Assembly (NCBI GenBank): GCA_900542795.1 | Contig: UQPD01000027.1 | Span: 1-20,635, forward strand | Direction of reading: 5' to 3' | Length of the DNA: 20,635 bases | Source: an uncultured Prevotella sp. | GTDB taxonomy: Bacteria > Bacteroidota > Bacteroidia > Bacteroidales > Bacteroidaceae | Shown here: piece after piece, positions 6,101 through 14,071 of the stretch | Position numbering within the stretch: the stretch's first letter is position 1 | How the letters are laid out: every line of letters starts with the position of its first letter | The notes under the pieces: generated by a model | Seen by the model: only the letters and a program-made list of their open reading frames with translations | Told to the model about the DNA's origin: nothing | Database searches by the model: none | Program-made: the position numbers and the translations under genes

Positions 6101-7081
6101 ATGATTGAGAAACATTTCATACTCGAGGAGGCTGATCCCGTGATTTTTTACGGGGCTAACAATGCGAACATTAAACTGTTGCGTGCATTGTGCCCTAAAC
6201 TTCGCCTAATGGCTCGCGACAATGTGGTGCGTGTGATGGGAGATGAGGAGGAAATGGCTAACTTTGAGGAGGTGTTTCGGAAACTTGAAAAGCATTGTGC
6301 TAAATTCAATAATCTGACAGAGGAGGACATTGTGAACACGCTGAAAGGGCATGTGTCGCATGCTGAGGCTGCTACGGATGTGATTGTGTATAGCACTGGG
6401 GGTAAACCAATTACTCCGCGCTCTGAAAATCAACGCCGATTGGTGGAGGCTTATGATAAGTGTGACATGATTTTTGCTGTGGGACCTGCGGGGTCGGGTA
6501 AAACGTACACTGCGATTGCCTTGGCTGTGAAGGCTTTGAAGAGTAAGGCGGTGAAGAAAATTATTTTGAGTCGCCCTGCGGTGGAAGCTGGCGAGAAGTT
6601 GGGCTTTTTGCCTGGCGACATGAAGGATAAGATTGACCCGTACTTGCAGCCGTTGTATGATGCGTTGCAGGAGATGATTCCTGCGGCGAAATTGCAGGAG
6701 TATTTGGACACGAATGTGATTCAGATTGCTCCTTTGGCTTTTATGCGTGGACGTACGTTGAATGATGCGGTGGTGATTTTGGACGAGGCGCAGAATACTA
6801 CTACAGCGCAGATTAAGATGTTTCTGACTCGTATGGGTTGGAATACGAAGATGATTGTGACGGGTGACCGCACGCAGATTGACCTTCCACCTTCGCAAAA
6901 GAGTGGCTTGGTGGAGGCGCAACGTATTTTGCAGGGGATTGAGGGTATTGCCTTTATTGAAATGAACAAGAAGGACATTATCCGTCATAAACTTGTGACT
7001 AAAATTGTTGAGGCTTATAACCGTGACGATGAACGCAAAAAGCAGTTGCGCGAAGAGGCGGCTGCGAATGCTAAAGTATAA
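6101..7081 (+). CDS. phoH: PhoH family ATPase
   Basis: This 326-residue cytoplasmic protein has an N-terminal single-strand nucleic-acid-binding-like region (about 1-90) and a P-loop domain with Walker A GPAGSGKT (128-135) and Walker B VVILDEAQN (Asp228, Glu229). Length and motifs are those of standard PhoH/YbeZ proteins, ATPases linked to RNA metabolism and ribosome maturation; the exact role in Bacteroidetes is not settled. The ATG at 6101 gives the usual N-terminus. purC follows on the same strand after 143 bp, so the two may be cotranscribed, though no promoter box was found in that gap. Confidence 0.95.
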   Translation: MIEKHFILEEADPVIFYGANNANIKLLRALCPKLRLMARDNVVRVMGDEEEMANFEEVFRKLEKHCAKFNNLTEEDIVNTLKGHVSHAEAATDVIVYSTGGKPITPRSENQRRLVEAYDKCDMIFAVGPAGSGKTYTAIALAVKALKSKAVKKIILSRPAVEAGEKLGFLPGDMKDKIDPYLQPLYDALQEMIPAAKLQEYLDTNVIQIAPLAFMRGRTLNDAVVILDEAQNTTTAQIKMFLTRMGWNTKMIVTGDRTQIDLPPSQKSGLVEAQRILQGIEGIAFIEMNKKDIIRHKLVTKIVEAYNRDDERKKQLREEAAANAKV

Positions 7082-7224
7082 CGCGCATGAAGGCGGGTCG
7101 TCTTGCAGAGGGAAATGGTGGTTTTTCTTTGCAAGGGGGCTCGCTTGTGTCGTTTAAATAATAGTATTTAAAATCAAGAATGAGGGTTGTAAAAGACTCT
7201 TGCTCTATTAAAAACAATATAACA

Positions 7225-8166
7225 ATGTCAGCATTAACAAAAACAGATTTCCATTTTCCTGGACAACAGAGTGTTTATCATGGTAAAGTGCGCGATGTGT
7301 ATAACCTTGGCGACCGTTTGGCTATGGTGGCTACTGACCGTATTTCTGCCTTTGATGTAATTTTGCCGAAGGGCATTCCTTTTAAGGGTCAGGTGCTTAA
7401 CCAGATTGCGGCTAAGTTCTTGGACGCTACAACAGATATTTGTCCGAACTGGAAGTTGGCTACGCCCGATCCTATGGTTACTGTGGGTGTGATGTGCGAG
7501 GGCTTCCCCGTGGAAATGATTGTTCGTGGCTATCTTTGTGGTAGTGCATGGCGTGCCTATAAGAGTGGGGTTCGCGAAATTTGTGGCGTGAAGTTGCCTG
7601 AGGGTATGAAGGAGAACCAGAAGTTCCCAACGCCTATTGTTACGCCTACTACGAAGGCTGAGATTGGTGAGCACGATGCGGATATCTCGAAGGAGGAGAT
7701 TTTGGCGCGTGGTTTGGCTACGCTTGAGGAGTATGAGGTGCTTGAGAAGTATACGCTTGCACTCTTTGCTCGTGGTACTGAAATTGCTGCGCAACGTGGC
7801 TTGATTTTGGTGGACACAAAGTATGAATTTGGTAAGCACAATGGCGAGATTTATTTGATGGACGAAATTCATACGCCTGACTCTTCACGCTATTTCTATG
7901 CTGAGGGCTACGAGGATCGCTTTGCAAAGGGTGAACCGCAGAAGCAGCTCTCTAAGGAGTTTGTTCGTGAATGGTTGATGGATAATGGTTTCCAAGGTAA
8001 GGAGGGTCAACAGGTTCCCGAAATGACTGATGAAATCGTTGACAGTATCTCTGCTCGCTACATCGAACTTTATGAGCATATTACGGGTGAAAAGTTCGTG
8101 CCTGAGGAATCTGGTGACGTGCTTGCTCGTATTGAGAAGAATGTGACGGAATACTTGAATAAATAA
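7225..8166 (+). CDS. purC: Phosphoribosylaminoimidazole-succinocarboxamide synthase (SAICAR synthase)
   Basis: PurC joins aspartate to CAIR using ATP, giving SAICAR, in de novo purine synthesis in the cytoplasm. The 313-residue product begins MSALTKTDFHFPGQQSVYHG and contains HGKVRDVYNLGDRLAMVATDR, VRGYLCGSAW and LVDTKYEFG, all typical of the family; the length fits the long Bacteroidetes form. I chose the ATG at 7225 because homologues begin just here; an in-frame ATG at 7180 would add 15 residues of no family character. The gene ends before a 528-bp gap containing a strong hairpin. Confidence 0.96.
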   Translation: MSALTKTDFHFPGQQSVYHGKVRDVYNLGDRLAMVATDRISAFDVILPKGIPFKGQVLNQIAAKFLDATTDICPNWKLATPDPMVTVGVMCEGFPVEMIVRGYLCGSAWRAYKSGVREICGVKLPEGMKENQKFPTPIVTPTTKAEIGEHDADISKEEILARGLATLEEYEVLEKYTLALFARGTEIAAQRGLILVDTKYEFGKHNGEIYLMDEIHTPDSSRYFYAEGYEDRFAKGEPQKQLSKEFVREWLMDNGFQGKEGQQVPEMTDEIVDSISARYIELYEHITGEKFVPEESGDVLARIEKNVTEYLNK

Positions 8167-8269
8167 GTATTAAGTGTTAAGTATTAAGTATTACAAACTA
8201 TGGCGGAATGCTTCTGTGATGCTTATACATTTTACTTAATTTCTCATCTCATTCGGGGTGATATATGGT

Positions 8270-8316
8270 AGCCAGGCATGTGAATGAGGGTTTATCCCGA
8301 ATTCACATGCCTGGCT
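8270..8316. terminator. Long perfect hairpin between purC and nth
   Basis: Sixteen-base arms (8270-8285, 8301-8316) pair perfectly, and inside them GGG pairs with CCC across TTTAT after a two-base mismatch. It lies 103 bp beyond purC, between convergent genes, so a bidirectional terminator is the simplest role. Neither side has a T-run, so it may instead be a Rho-linked or processing structure. Confidence 0.55.
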
Positions 8317-8338
8317 TCTGTATGCAATAAAAGCAAAC

Positions 8339-8606
8339 TACGCACGCTGCGTATGGATGTTTTTTTGGTCAAAAATGATCATTAATGAGCCATAAATGTT
8401 CATGAATGTTTTTGCGCTCCGCGCTTGGGAATGGTCATAAATGTTTGTGAATGAGACAAAAAAATCTTGTCATGAATGATTTTTTTAGGTCAAAAATGTC
8501 CATCAATGAGCCATAAATTATCCATAAATTAATGTGCGCTACGCGATGGGGAAAGAAAATGACCATGAATAACCCCTCACGGGGTTGGGCTGGCGCATGA
8601 AAACTT
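8339..8606 (+). repeat. Dispersed repeats, partial and full copies
   Basis: A partial copy (about 8355-8455) is followed by a full copy (about 8480-8606). The partial copy has the AATG array but a changed hairpin block, GCGCTCCGCGC (8414-8424), and is preceded by TACGCACGCTGCGTA (8339-8353). The full copy keeps GCGCTACGCGATGGGGAA and the GC hairpin. The small GC palindrome seems kept as a structure while its bases change. Confidence 0.8.
8571..8586 (-). terminator. Repeat-borne hairpin with GNRA loop
   Basis: AACCCC (8571-8576) pairs with GGGGTT (8581-8586). The minus-strand loop is GTGA and the 3' flank begins TTATTC. It is about 110 bp beyond the stop of minus-strand nth and could end that operon. 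Confidence 0.45.
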
Positions 8607-8694
8607 ATATGAATATTTGCTTGGGGACAGCAAGTTTGTATTACTTTTTACTTATTACTTATTACTTGAAGAACATACTTATTACTTGAACAAC

Positions 8695-9330
8695 TTACTT
8701 AATCCTTGTTTTGCACACTTCTCTTAATCCACATTTTTCGCATTTGGGGTTGCGAGCGGTGCAGGTGTAGCGACCATGGAGAAGAAGCCAATAATGGGAG
8801 GAGGCTACAAGATTTTCGGGGATGTGCTTTTTGAGTTCTACTTCGACACTGTAGGGCGTGGTGCAACGTTGGGGAACTAAACCTAAACGGTGACTAACGC
8901 GAAAAACATGGGTGTCAACTGCTAAGGCTGCTTTGCCAAAGGCTACGGCTTGTATGACATTGGCGGTTTTACGACCTACTCCGGGTAATTGGGTGAGCTC
9001 TTCGAGGGTGGAGGGGACTTCGCTATTGAACTTCTCGACTAACATCTTTGCTAAACCTACAAGGTGCTTGGCTTTGTTGTTGGGGTAACTCACTGAACGA
9101 ATGTAGTCGTAAATGACATCGGGGGTGGTTACTGCCATGGCTTCGGGGACGGGGAAGTCGGCAAAGAGTCGGGGCGTTACTTGATTGATGCGCTTGTCTG
9201 TGCATTGGGCAGACAGAACTACTGCGACTAATAGCTCGAACGGATTGCTAAAATGTAGTTCGGTTTCGGTCGCATCCATGGTTTGCTCAAAATAATGTAG
9301 CACGTATTGGTAGAGTTCTTTTTTACGCAT
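8695..9330 (-). CDS. nth: Endonuclease III, DNA glycosylase/AP lyase
   Basis: Nth removes oxidised pyrimidines from DNA and cuts the abasic site in base-excision repair. The 211-residue protein has the helix-hairpin-helix LPGVGRKTANVI with catalytic Lys121, catalytic Asp139 (VDTHVFRV) and a C-terminal 4Fe-4S loop with Cys190, Cys197, Cys200 and Cys206 (C-x6-C-x2-C-x5-C). Length and order match the E. coli enzyme. The ATG directly follows the TAA of crcB with no spacing, so translation is probably coupled; it is the last gene of the ribE-crcB-nth cluster. Confidence 0.97.
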   Translation of the reverse strand: MRKKELYQYVLHYFEQTMDATETELHFSNPFELLVAVVLSAQCTDKRINQVTPRLFADFPVPEAMAVTTPDVIYDYIRSVSYPNNKAKHLVGLAKMLVEKFNSEVPSTLEELTQLPGVGRKTANVIQAVAFGKAALAVDTHVFRVSHRLGLVPQRCTTPYSVEVELKKHIPENLVASSHYWLLLHGRYTCTARNPKCEKCGLREVCKTRIK

Positions 9331-9702
9331 TTAGGTGAGTTGTTTGACGGCATAGATGCCTGCTGCTACTGCCATGAAACCTGTGATGAGGGATAGGGCT
9401 ATGTAGGTGAGGGCTATGGTGTAGAGTCCTTGACGCAGCAGTTGTATGCTTTCGTTTGAAAATGTGGAGAAGGTGGTGAATCCTCCGCAAAAGCCTGTGA
9501 CTAAGAGCATGTAGAGCCAATGGCTTTGGGTGCGTTGGAAGTAACCCATGAGGAGTCCGATGAGGAGGCAACCTATGGTGTTGGCTAAAAAGGTGGACCA
9601 TGGGTAATGCTGGCTGGTGGCTTTGACAAGGTATGTGCCTATGCTGTAACGACACACGCTGCCTAAGCCACCGCCAATAAAGATGCAAAGCAATTTGAGC
9701 AT
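9331..9702 (-). CDS. crcB: Fluoride channel CrcB/Fluc
   Basis: This 123-residue inner-membrane protein has four hydrophobic segments and the family hallmarks GGGLGSVCRYSIG (about 11-23), FLANTIGCLLIG and GFCGGFTTFSTFSNE. Fluc proteins work as antiparallel dimers that let fluoride leave the cell. Here a single full-length gene would form a homodimer. It begins 7 bp after ribE and abuts nth. I saw no fluoride riboswitch in the short upstream gap, so fluoride control, if any, would act further upstream. Confidence 0.95.
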   Translation of the reverse strand: MLKLLCIFIGGGLGSVCRYSIGTYLVKATSQHYPWSTFLANTIGCLLIGLLMGYFQRTQSHWLYMLLVTGFCGGFTTFSTFSNESIQLLRQGLYTIALTYIALSLITGFMAVAAGIYAVKQLT

Positions 9703-9709
9703 GCTGCTT

Positions 9710-10315
9710 TTATTTTGTGAGTGCTGCCATGCGGCTGATGTATTTGCCTAAGATGTCGAACTCGATGTTTACTTTGCTACCTACCTTGAGGTTGTGGAAG
9801 TTGGTGTGTTCGAAGGTGAAGGGGATGATGCACACTTGGAAACTGTTGCGGGTGGGGTTGCATACGGTGAGGCTGACGCCATTCACGGTGACTGAGCCTT
9901 TGTTTACGGTGAAGTAGCCTCGCTCTATCATTTCGTTGCTTACTTCGTATTCGAAGGTGTAGATGTAGCTGCCTTCTGCATCTTCTATTTTTGTGCAGGT
10001 GGCTGTGGTGTCTACATGTCCTTGTACGATGTGTCCATCGAGTCGTCCGTTCATTTGCATGGAACGTTCTACGTTTACTTCGTCACCTGGTTGAAGGAGT
10101 CCTAAGTTTGAACGCTTTAGGGTTTCGTCCATTGCGGTTACTACATAGCTATTGCCTTCGCGTTTTACTACGGTGAGGCATACGCCATTGTGGGCTACGC
10201 TTTGGTCGATTTTGAGTTCGTTGCCAAATTCACAGGTTAAAGTGAAGTGCTTATTTTCTTTATCTTGTTCCACAGCTACTACTTTTGCCATGGCTTCTAC
10301 TATTCCTGAAAACAT
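9710..10315 (-). CDS. ribE: Riboflavin synthase, alpha chain
   Basis: The enzyme dismutates two molecules of 6,7-dimethyl-8-ribityllumazine to riboflavin and a pyrimidinedione, the last step of riboflavin synthesis. The 201-residue product starts with the invariant MFSGIVE and has two lumazine-binding repeats (about 1-96 and 97-190), with NGVCLTV in the first and VNGVSLTV in the second, plus GHIVQGHVD between them. Length is normal for the trimeric enzyme. The symbol ribC is also used. It is 49 bp downstream of the lipoprotein gene and 7 bp upstream of crcB. Confidence 0.96.
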   Translation of the reverse strand: MFSGIVEAMAKVVAVEQDKENKHFTLTCEFGNELKIDQSVAHNGVCLTVVKREGNSYVVTAMDETLKRSNLGLLQPGDEVNVERSMQMNGRLDGHIVQGHVDTTATCTKIEDAEGSYIYTFEYEVSNEMIERGYFTVNKGSVTVNGVSLTVCNPTRNSFQVCIIPFTFEHTNFHNLKVGSKVNIEFDILGKYISRMAALTK

Positions 10316-10364
10316 GTTTTTTTATTCTTTTGGTAATAAATATTGACTTAGTGAATGGACTGAT

Positions 10365-10805
10365 CTACTGCAAATATTGCTCGATTGGCACGATTTTGCC
10401 ATCTACAATGAGTTGTCCGTTGCGAATTTCGTAGTCTTTCAGCTTTTGGTCTAATTCGGTTAAGTTGATGAGTACGCCTATTGCTTCACCGTTGTCGCGG
10501 GTGGTGAGTGCATAGCGTTGACCATACTCTAAGCTGCCATATATTTTGCCGTCGGTGCCATCTTCTGATGTGCGGCATAGGTGGAGTGTGTCTCCTTTGT
10601 CGGTGACCATGCTGAAGGTGCTCATGCCAAAGTCTTCGGTTGAGGTGCCATAGAGTGTTGAGTCTGCCACTTGTTCGGCTACCGTGGTATCTGCCACTGT
10701 GGTGGTGTTATCCGCAGGGGCTTTGTCGGACTTTTTCATGTGGCAACCTTGCAACGTGAATAGGGCTACAAGCATGATGGGGATAAAATGTAGGGCTTTC
10801 TGCAT
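10365..10805 (-). CDS. Small predicted lipoprotein of unknown function
   Basis: This 146-residue protein has a lipoprotein signal: basic start, hydrophobic stretch and lipobox LQGC with Cys21. After lipidation the chain begins CHMKKSDKAP and passes through a Thr/Val/Ala-rich linker (about 30-50) to a compact domain of about 95 residues with GDTLHLCRTSEDG and GQRYALTTRDN. I do not recognise the domain; it may be a small beta-rich fold. It is probably first in the unit leading to ribE, crcB and nth, with its own promoter upstream. Confidence 0.8.
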   Translation of the reverse strand: MQKALHFIPIMLVALFTLQGCHMKKSDKAPADNTTTVADTTVAEQVADSTLYGTSTEDFGMSTFSMVTDKGDTLHLCRTSEDGTDGKIYGSLEYGQRYALTTRDNGEAIGVLINLTELDQKLKDYEIRNGQLIVDGKIVPIEQYLQ

Positions 10806-10838
10806 TTCGTTATTATGTTTTTAGTTGTATATCAAATG

Positions 10839-10869
10839 CGAAGTTACAAAAACTTTGTTGCTTGGCAAA
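10839..10869 (-). promoter_or_regulatory. Promoter of the lipoprotein-ribE-crcB-nth cluster
   Basis: On the minus strand TTTG (10869-10866) is followed after exactly 19 bp by TAACTTCG (10846-10839), one mismatch from TAnnTTTG. The -7 box is 33 bp upstream of the ATG at 10805. Confidence 0.6.
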
Positions 10870-10959
10870 ATCAGCAGGATTGTGTTGCTGGATAATATTG
10901 TTATGTGGGAAGGAAATTTGTAATGGGGGAGGGGATTGTCGCATTCTTTCTGTAAAACA

Positions 10960-10990
10960 TTTGTTTTTCGGGTAAAAGTGTGTATCTTTG
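10960..10990 (+). promoter_or_regulatory. Consensus Bacteroidetes promoter for the AAA/nuclease gene
   Basis: TTTG (10960-10963), 19 bp, then TATCTTTG (10983-10990): a full match to the TTTG-N19-TAnnTTTG pattern, the best in the window. The ATG follows 80 bp after the -7 box. Confidence 0.75.
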
Positions 10991-11070
10991 TATAAAAGCT
11001 GCGGTGGGCATAATATTCAAGTTTTACTCGATGTTTTGCTTTCACCTTGCAATAAGTAAAATCATTTGCT

Positions 11071-12639
11071 ATGACTCCTAACATTTATCCATTAGGTATA
11101 CAGACATTCTCGGAAATACGTGAGAAGAATCAACTCTATATAGACAAGACGGAATATATATATCGTATGACGCATGGGAATATGAAGTACGTATTCCTCA
11201 GTCGTCCACGTCGTTTTGGTAAATCTTTGTTGGTTTCGACTTTGAAAAGCTATTTTGAGGGTAAGAAAGAGCTTTTCAAGGGTTTGGCTATAGAAAAATT
11301 GGAAATAGAATGGGAAGAATATCCTGTGTTGCACTTTAGTTTGGCGGGTGGTAAGCACATGGAAAAGGATGCTTTGGAGCGATATCTTGACCAACGTTTA
11401 ATGGAGCAAGAAGAAAAGTTTGGGGTAAAAAATACTGCTGCAGACCCCAATGATCGTCTTGCGCATTTAATTCGCCATGCTTACCAAAAAACGGGTAAAC
11501 AGGTGGTTGTGCTGATTGATGAATATGATGCTCCTTTGCTTGATGTGGTACACGAGGATGAGCATTTGGTAGAACTACGTCAGGTGATGCGTAATTTTTA
11601 TAGTCCGCTGAAGGATGCTGACCCTTATTTGCGTTTTGTTTTTCTTACGGGTATTACAAAATTCTCGCAGGTGAGTATTTTTAGTGAGTTGAATAACATC
11701 AACAATATCAGTATGTTGCCTGAGTATGCAGGACTTTGTGGTATAACCAAGGATGAACTTGAAACACAGATGCAAGAGGATGTGGCATACTTAGGCAAGC
11801 GTTTGGGCAAGACTTATGAGGAGACGCTGGAGGATTTGCGTAGTAACTACGATGGGTATCATTTTGCTTGGCCCTCGCCTGATGTGTTTAATCCTTTTAG
11901 TTTGTTGGCTGCACTGACTAATGGGGAATTGGATGCTTATTGGTTTTCGACAGGTACACCAACCTACTTGTTGGAAATGTTAAGGAAATTTGATGTAAAG
12001 CCTAATCAGCTGTCTGCCATTCAAGCGCTGAAAAGTGATTTTGATGCACCTACTGAAAACATGCAAACTGTTATTCCTCTGCTTTATCAGAGTGGGTATT
12101 TAACCATTAAGGATTATAACAGTAGGGTAAAATTCTATACGTTGGATATTCCGAATAAGGAAATTAGTGAAGGACTTTTCCGAAACTTATTGCCGAATTA
12201 TGTTAGTGGTGTGAAGTCGCAGCAAGGGGGAATTACTATTGCGAAGATGGCTGACAAGATTTTGCAAGATGATATGGAAGAGGCTATGCTGTTGTTGCAG
12301 GATTTTCTTAGTACGGTGCCTTATTGTAATGTAAAAAATTATGAGGGGCACTATCAACAAATGCTCTTTATTATCTTTACTCTGCTTACGCCCTATGTGG
12401 TGGACGTGGAAGTGCATACTCCTCATGGACGTATAGACATGGTGTTGATGACTAAAACGCACATTTACATTATGGAGCTAAAACTGAATCGGGATGCGAA
12501 GACGGCTATGCGACAAATTGATTTGAAGGATTATCGCAAACGTTTCTCTTTATCAAACTTGCCTGTTACAAAAGTGGGTGTAAACTTTGATAGCGAGAAA
12601 GGTAATATTGACGATTGGAAAATTGTGGATGAAAGATGA
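11071..12639 (+). CDS. AAA-ATPase-like protein with C-terminal PD-(D/E)XK nuclease domain
   Basis: The 522-residue protein has the two-domain build common in Bacteroidales: an AAA-ATPase_like domain (PF09820 type, about 5-220) and a PD-(D/E)XK domain (PDDEXK_9/DUF1703 type, about 420-510). Visible motifs are a P-loop variant SRPRRFGKSLL with Lys51, a Walker-B-like VVLIDEYDAPLLD, and GRIDMVL...IMELKL with Asp456, Glu469 and Lys471 forming the nuclease signature. No function is established; genomes often carry many copies, and defence or mobile-element roles have been suggested. The first residues (MTPNIYPLGIQTFSEIREKN) are typical of the family and support the start. It is a single-gene unit with a consensus promoter and a shared terminator. 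Confidence 0.92.
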   Translation: MTPNIYPLGIQTFSEIREKNQLYIDKTEYIYRMTHGNMKYVFLSRPRRFGKSLLVSTLKSYFEGKKELFKGLAIEKLEIEWEEYPVLHFSLAGGKHMEKDALERYLDQRLMEQEEKFGVKNTAADPNDRLAHLIRHAYQKTGKQVVVLIDEYDAPLLDVVHEDEHLVELRQVMRNFYSPLKDADPYLRFVFLTGITKFSQVSIFSELNNINNISMLPEYAGLCGITKDELETQMQEDVAYLGKRLGKTYEETLEDLRSNYDGYHFAWPSPDVFNPFSLLAALTNGELDAYWFSTGTPTYLLEMLRKFDVKPNQLSAIQALKSDFDAPTENMQTVIPLLYQSGYLTIKDYNSRVKFYTLDIPNKEISEGLFRNLLPNYVSGVKSQQGGITIAKMADKILQDDMEEAMLLLQDFLSTVPYCNVKNYEGHYQQMLFIIFTLLTPYVVDVEVHTPHGRIDMVLMTKTHIYIMELKLNRDAKTAMRQIDLKDYRKRFSLSNLPVTKVGVNFDSEKGNIDDWKIVDER

Positions 12640-12663
12640 AATGTAGGGTCATATAAAATGTGT

Positions 12664-12714
12664 AATTGCCATGTAGGTAAGGGCTTGTTTAGTTCCCTTA
12701 TCCGCATGGCAATT
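12664..12714. terminator. Bidirectional terminator between the AAA/nuclease gene and asnA
   Basis: AATTGCCATG (12664-12673) pairs with CATGGCAATT (12705-12714), and inside them GGTAAGGG (12676-12683) pairs with CCCTTATCC (12695-12703) with one bulged base. It sits between two convergent genes ending at 12639 and 12727, so it can serve both. The 3' flanks are A/T-rich, without long T-runs. Confidence 0.7.
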
Positions 12715-12726
12715 ATTCATTATTCA

Positions 12727-13764
12727 TTAAATCAGCGGCATTCCTAATTCTCGACATTCTTTGCGCATTTCGTCGGGCCAAATGCTGGCTTGAATTTCTC
12801 CAATGTGTGCTTTGTGAAGAAGTACCATGCAAAGGCGGCTTTGACCAATACCACCACCGATGGAAAGGGGAAGCTCGTTGTTGAGCAAACGTTGGTGGAA
12901 ATAAAGTTGCTTGCGTTGCTCTTCTCCCTCGCAGGCGAGTTGACGCAATAAGGCTTCTTTGTCAACACGAATACCCATTGAAGAAAGCTCGAATGAACGT
13001 TCGAGTACGGGATACCATATTAAGATGTCGCCATTGAGACCTGCATGACCATCTTCGGCTATTGTTGACCAGTCATCATAGTCGGGAGCACGACCATCGT
13101 GCTTTTTACCATTGGAGAGTTTGCTACCTATGCCTATGATAAACACTGCACCATATTTGCGACAAATGGCATCTTCACGTTCTTTGGGCGTGAGGTCGGG
13201 GTACATTTGCAACAATTCTTCGCTATGTATGAAATGTATGGTTTCGGGTAAGAAGGGGGTGATGGAGTCGTAGGTTTCGCATACTAAGTATTCGGTTCGA
13301 CGAATGGCTGCGTAAATGCGTTCTACTACATTTTTAAGAAATGCTAAGGTGCGGTCTTCAGCTTGGATGACTGCTTCCCAGTCCCATTGGTCAACGTAGA
13401 GAGAGTGAAGGTTATCGAGTTCTTCGTCGGCACGTATGGCATTCATGTCGGTATAAATGCCATGTCCTGTGGGAATTTTATAGTCTGCCAAAGTGAGGCG
13501 CTTCCATTTAGCTAATGAATGTACTACTTCGGCTTTGCGGTCGCCAAGGTCTTTGATGGGGAAGGTTACAGGACGTTCGATACCATTTAAGTCGTCGTTG
13601 ATGCCTAAACCTTGCATAACAAACAAGGGGGCAGTGACACGACGAAGACGCAGTTCGGTTGCAAGGTTTTGCTGAAAGAAATCCTTTATGAGTTTAATGC
13701 CTTGCTCGGTTTTGTGCATGTCGAGAAGGGCTCGGTAGTTTTTGGGATGAATGAGTTGGCTCAT
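12727..13764 (-). CDS. asnA: Aspartate-ammonia ligase (AsnA-type asparagine synthetase)
   Basis: AsnA makes asparagine from aspartate, ammonia and ATP, forming AMP and PPi, in the cytoplasm. The 345-residue product has the class-II aminoacyl-tRNA-synthetase-like fold of the family, with RRVTAPLFV near the N-terminus, SLYVDQWDWEAVI in the middle and SIGGGIGQSRLCM near the C-terminus. Length is slightly above the E. coli enzyme (330). It is a single-gene unit with its own -7 box and a shared terminator. Confidence 0.97.
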   Translation of the reverse strand: MSQLIHPKNYRALLDMHKTEQGIKLIKDFFQQNLATELRLRRVTAPLFVMQGLGINDDLNGIERPVTFPIKDLGDRKAEVVHSLAKWKRLTLADYKIPTGHGIYTDMNAIRADEELDNLHSLYVDQWDWEAVIQAEDRTLAFLKNVVERIYAAIRRTEYLVCETYDSITPFLPETIHFIHSEELLQMYPDLTPKEREDAICRKYGAVFIIGIGSKLSNGKKHDGRAPDYDDWSTIAEDGHAGLNGDILIWYPVLERSFELSSMGIRVDKEALLRQLACEGEEQRKQLYFHQRLLNNELPLSIGGGIGQSRLCMVLLHKAHIGEIQASIWPDEMRKECRELGMPLI

Positions 13765-13847
13765 TGTTTATGTGTATGAATGTGTTTTTAGTTGATTCTG
13801 TAACACGAGGCTGCTTGATTAGGGGCAGTGTGTTTCGAATTGTGATG

Positions 13848-13855
13848 CAAATGTA
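13848..13855 (-). promoter_or_regulatory. -7 box of asnA
   Basis: The minus strand reads TACATTTG, matching TAnnTTTG, 84 bp upstream of the ATG at 13764. TTTA lies exactly 19 bp further upstream as a one-mismatch -33. The rest of the 13765-14071 gap holds the rpsA terminator. Confidence 0.6.
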
Positions 13856-13976
13856 TGAAATTATTTCTATTTGATAAAATATTAGTCTAATAAATTACGT
13901 TCTGTGATAAAAATAGCTGCTATTTATAGCAATTAGTAAACAAAAATGTGGCTTTCGTTGTTGGGATGTACAAAAA

Positions 13977-14008
13977 AAGCGTTGCAACCTTTGCAGATTG
14001 CAACGCTT
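13977..14008 (-). terminator. Intrinsic terminator of rpsA
   Basis: AAGCGTTGCAA (13977-13987) pairs perfectly with TTGCAACGCTT (13998-14008) around a 10-base loop. On the minus strand the stem ends in a run of seven T (13978-13972), the classic Rho-independent layout, 63 bp past the rpsA stop. Confidence 0.85.
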
Positions 14009-14071
14009 GTATGGATGTCGTTAAAGCGTCGAGTTGACGTTTTATTGACTTTTCAAGGAATTTGTCAGTGA

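Larger units (their letters stand above)
8179..8652. repeat. Segment flanked by imperfect inverted AAGTATTA repeats
   Basis: The gap between the convergent genes purC and nth (8167-8694) has no gene. Its left end reads AAGTATTAAGTATTACAAACT (about 8179-8200); the reverse complement of about 8632-8652 is nearly the same (about 18 of 21 bases). Between them lie the long hairpin at 8270-8316 and two repeat copies. The right flank continues into tandem ACTTATTACTT-like units up to nth. This could be a small non-autonomous element or accreted simple repeats. Confidence 0.5.

Noticed and set aside
7180..7224. Upstream in-frame start of purC
   Set aside because: It adds 15 residues without family character; the ATG at 7225 fits the usual PurC N-terminus.
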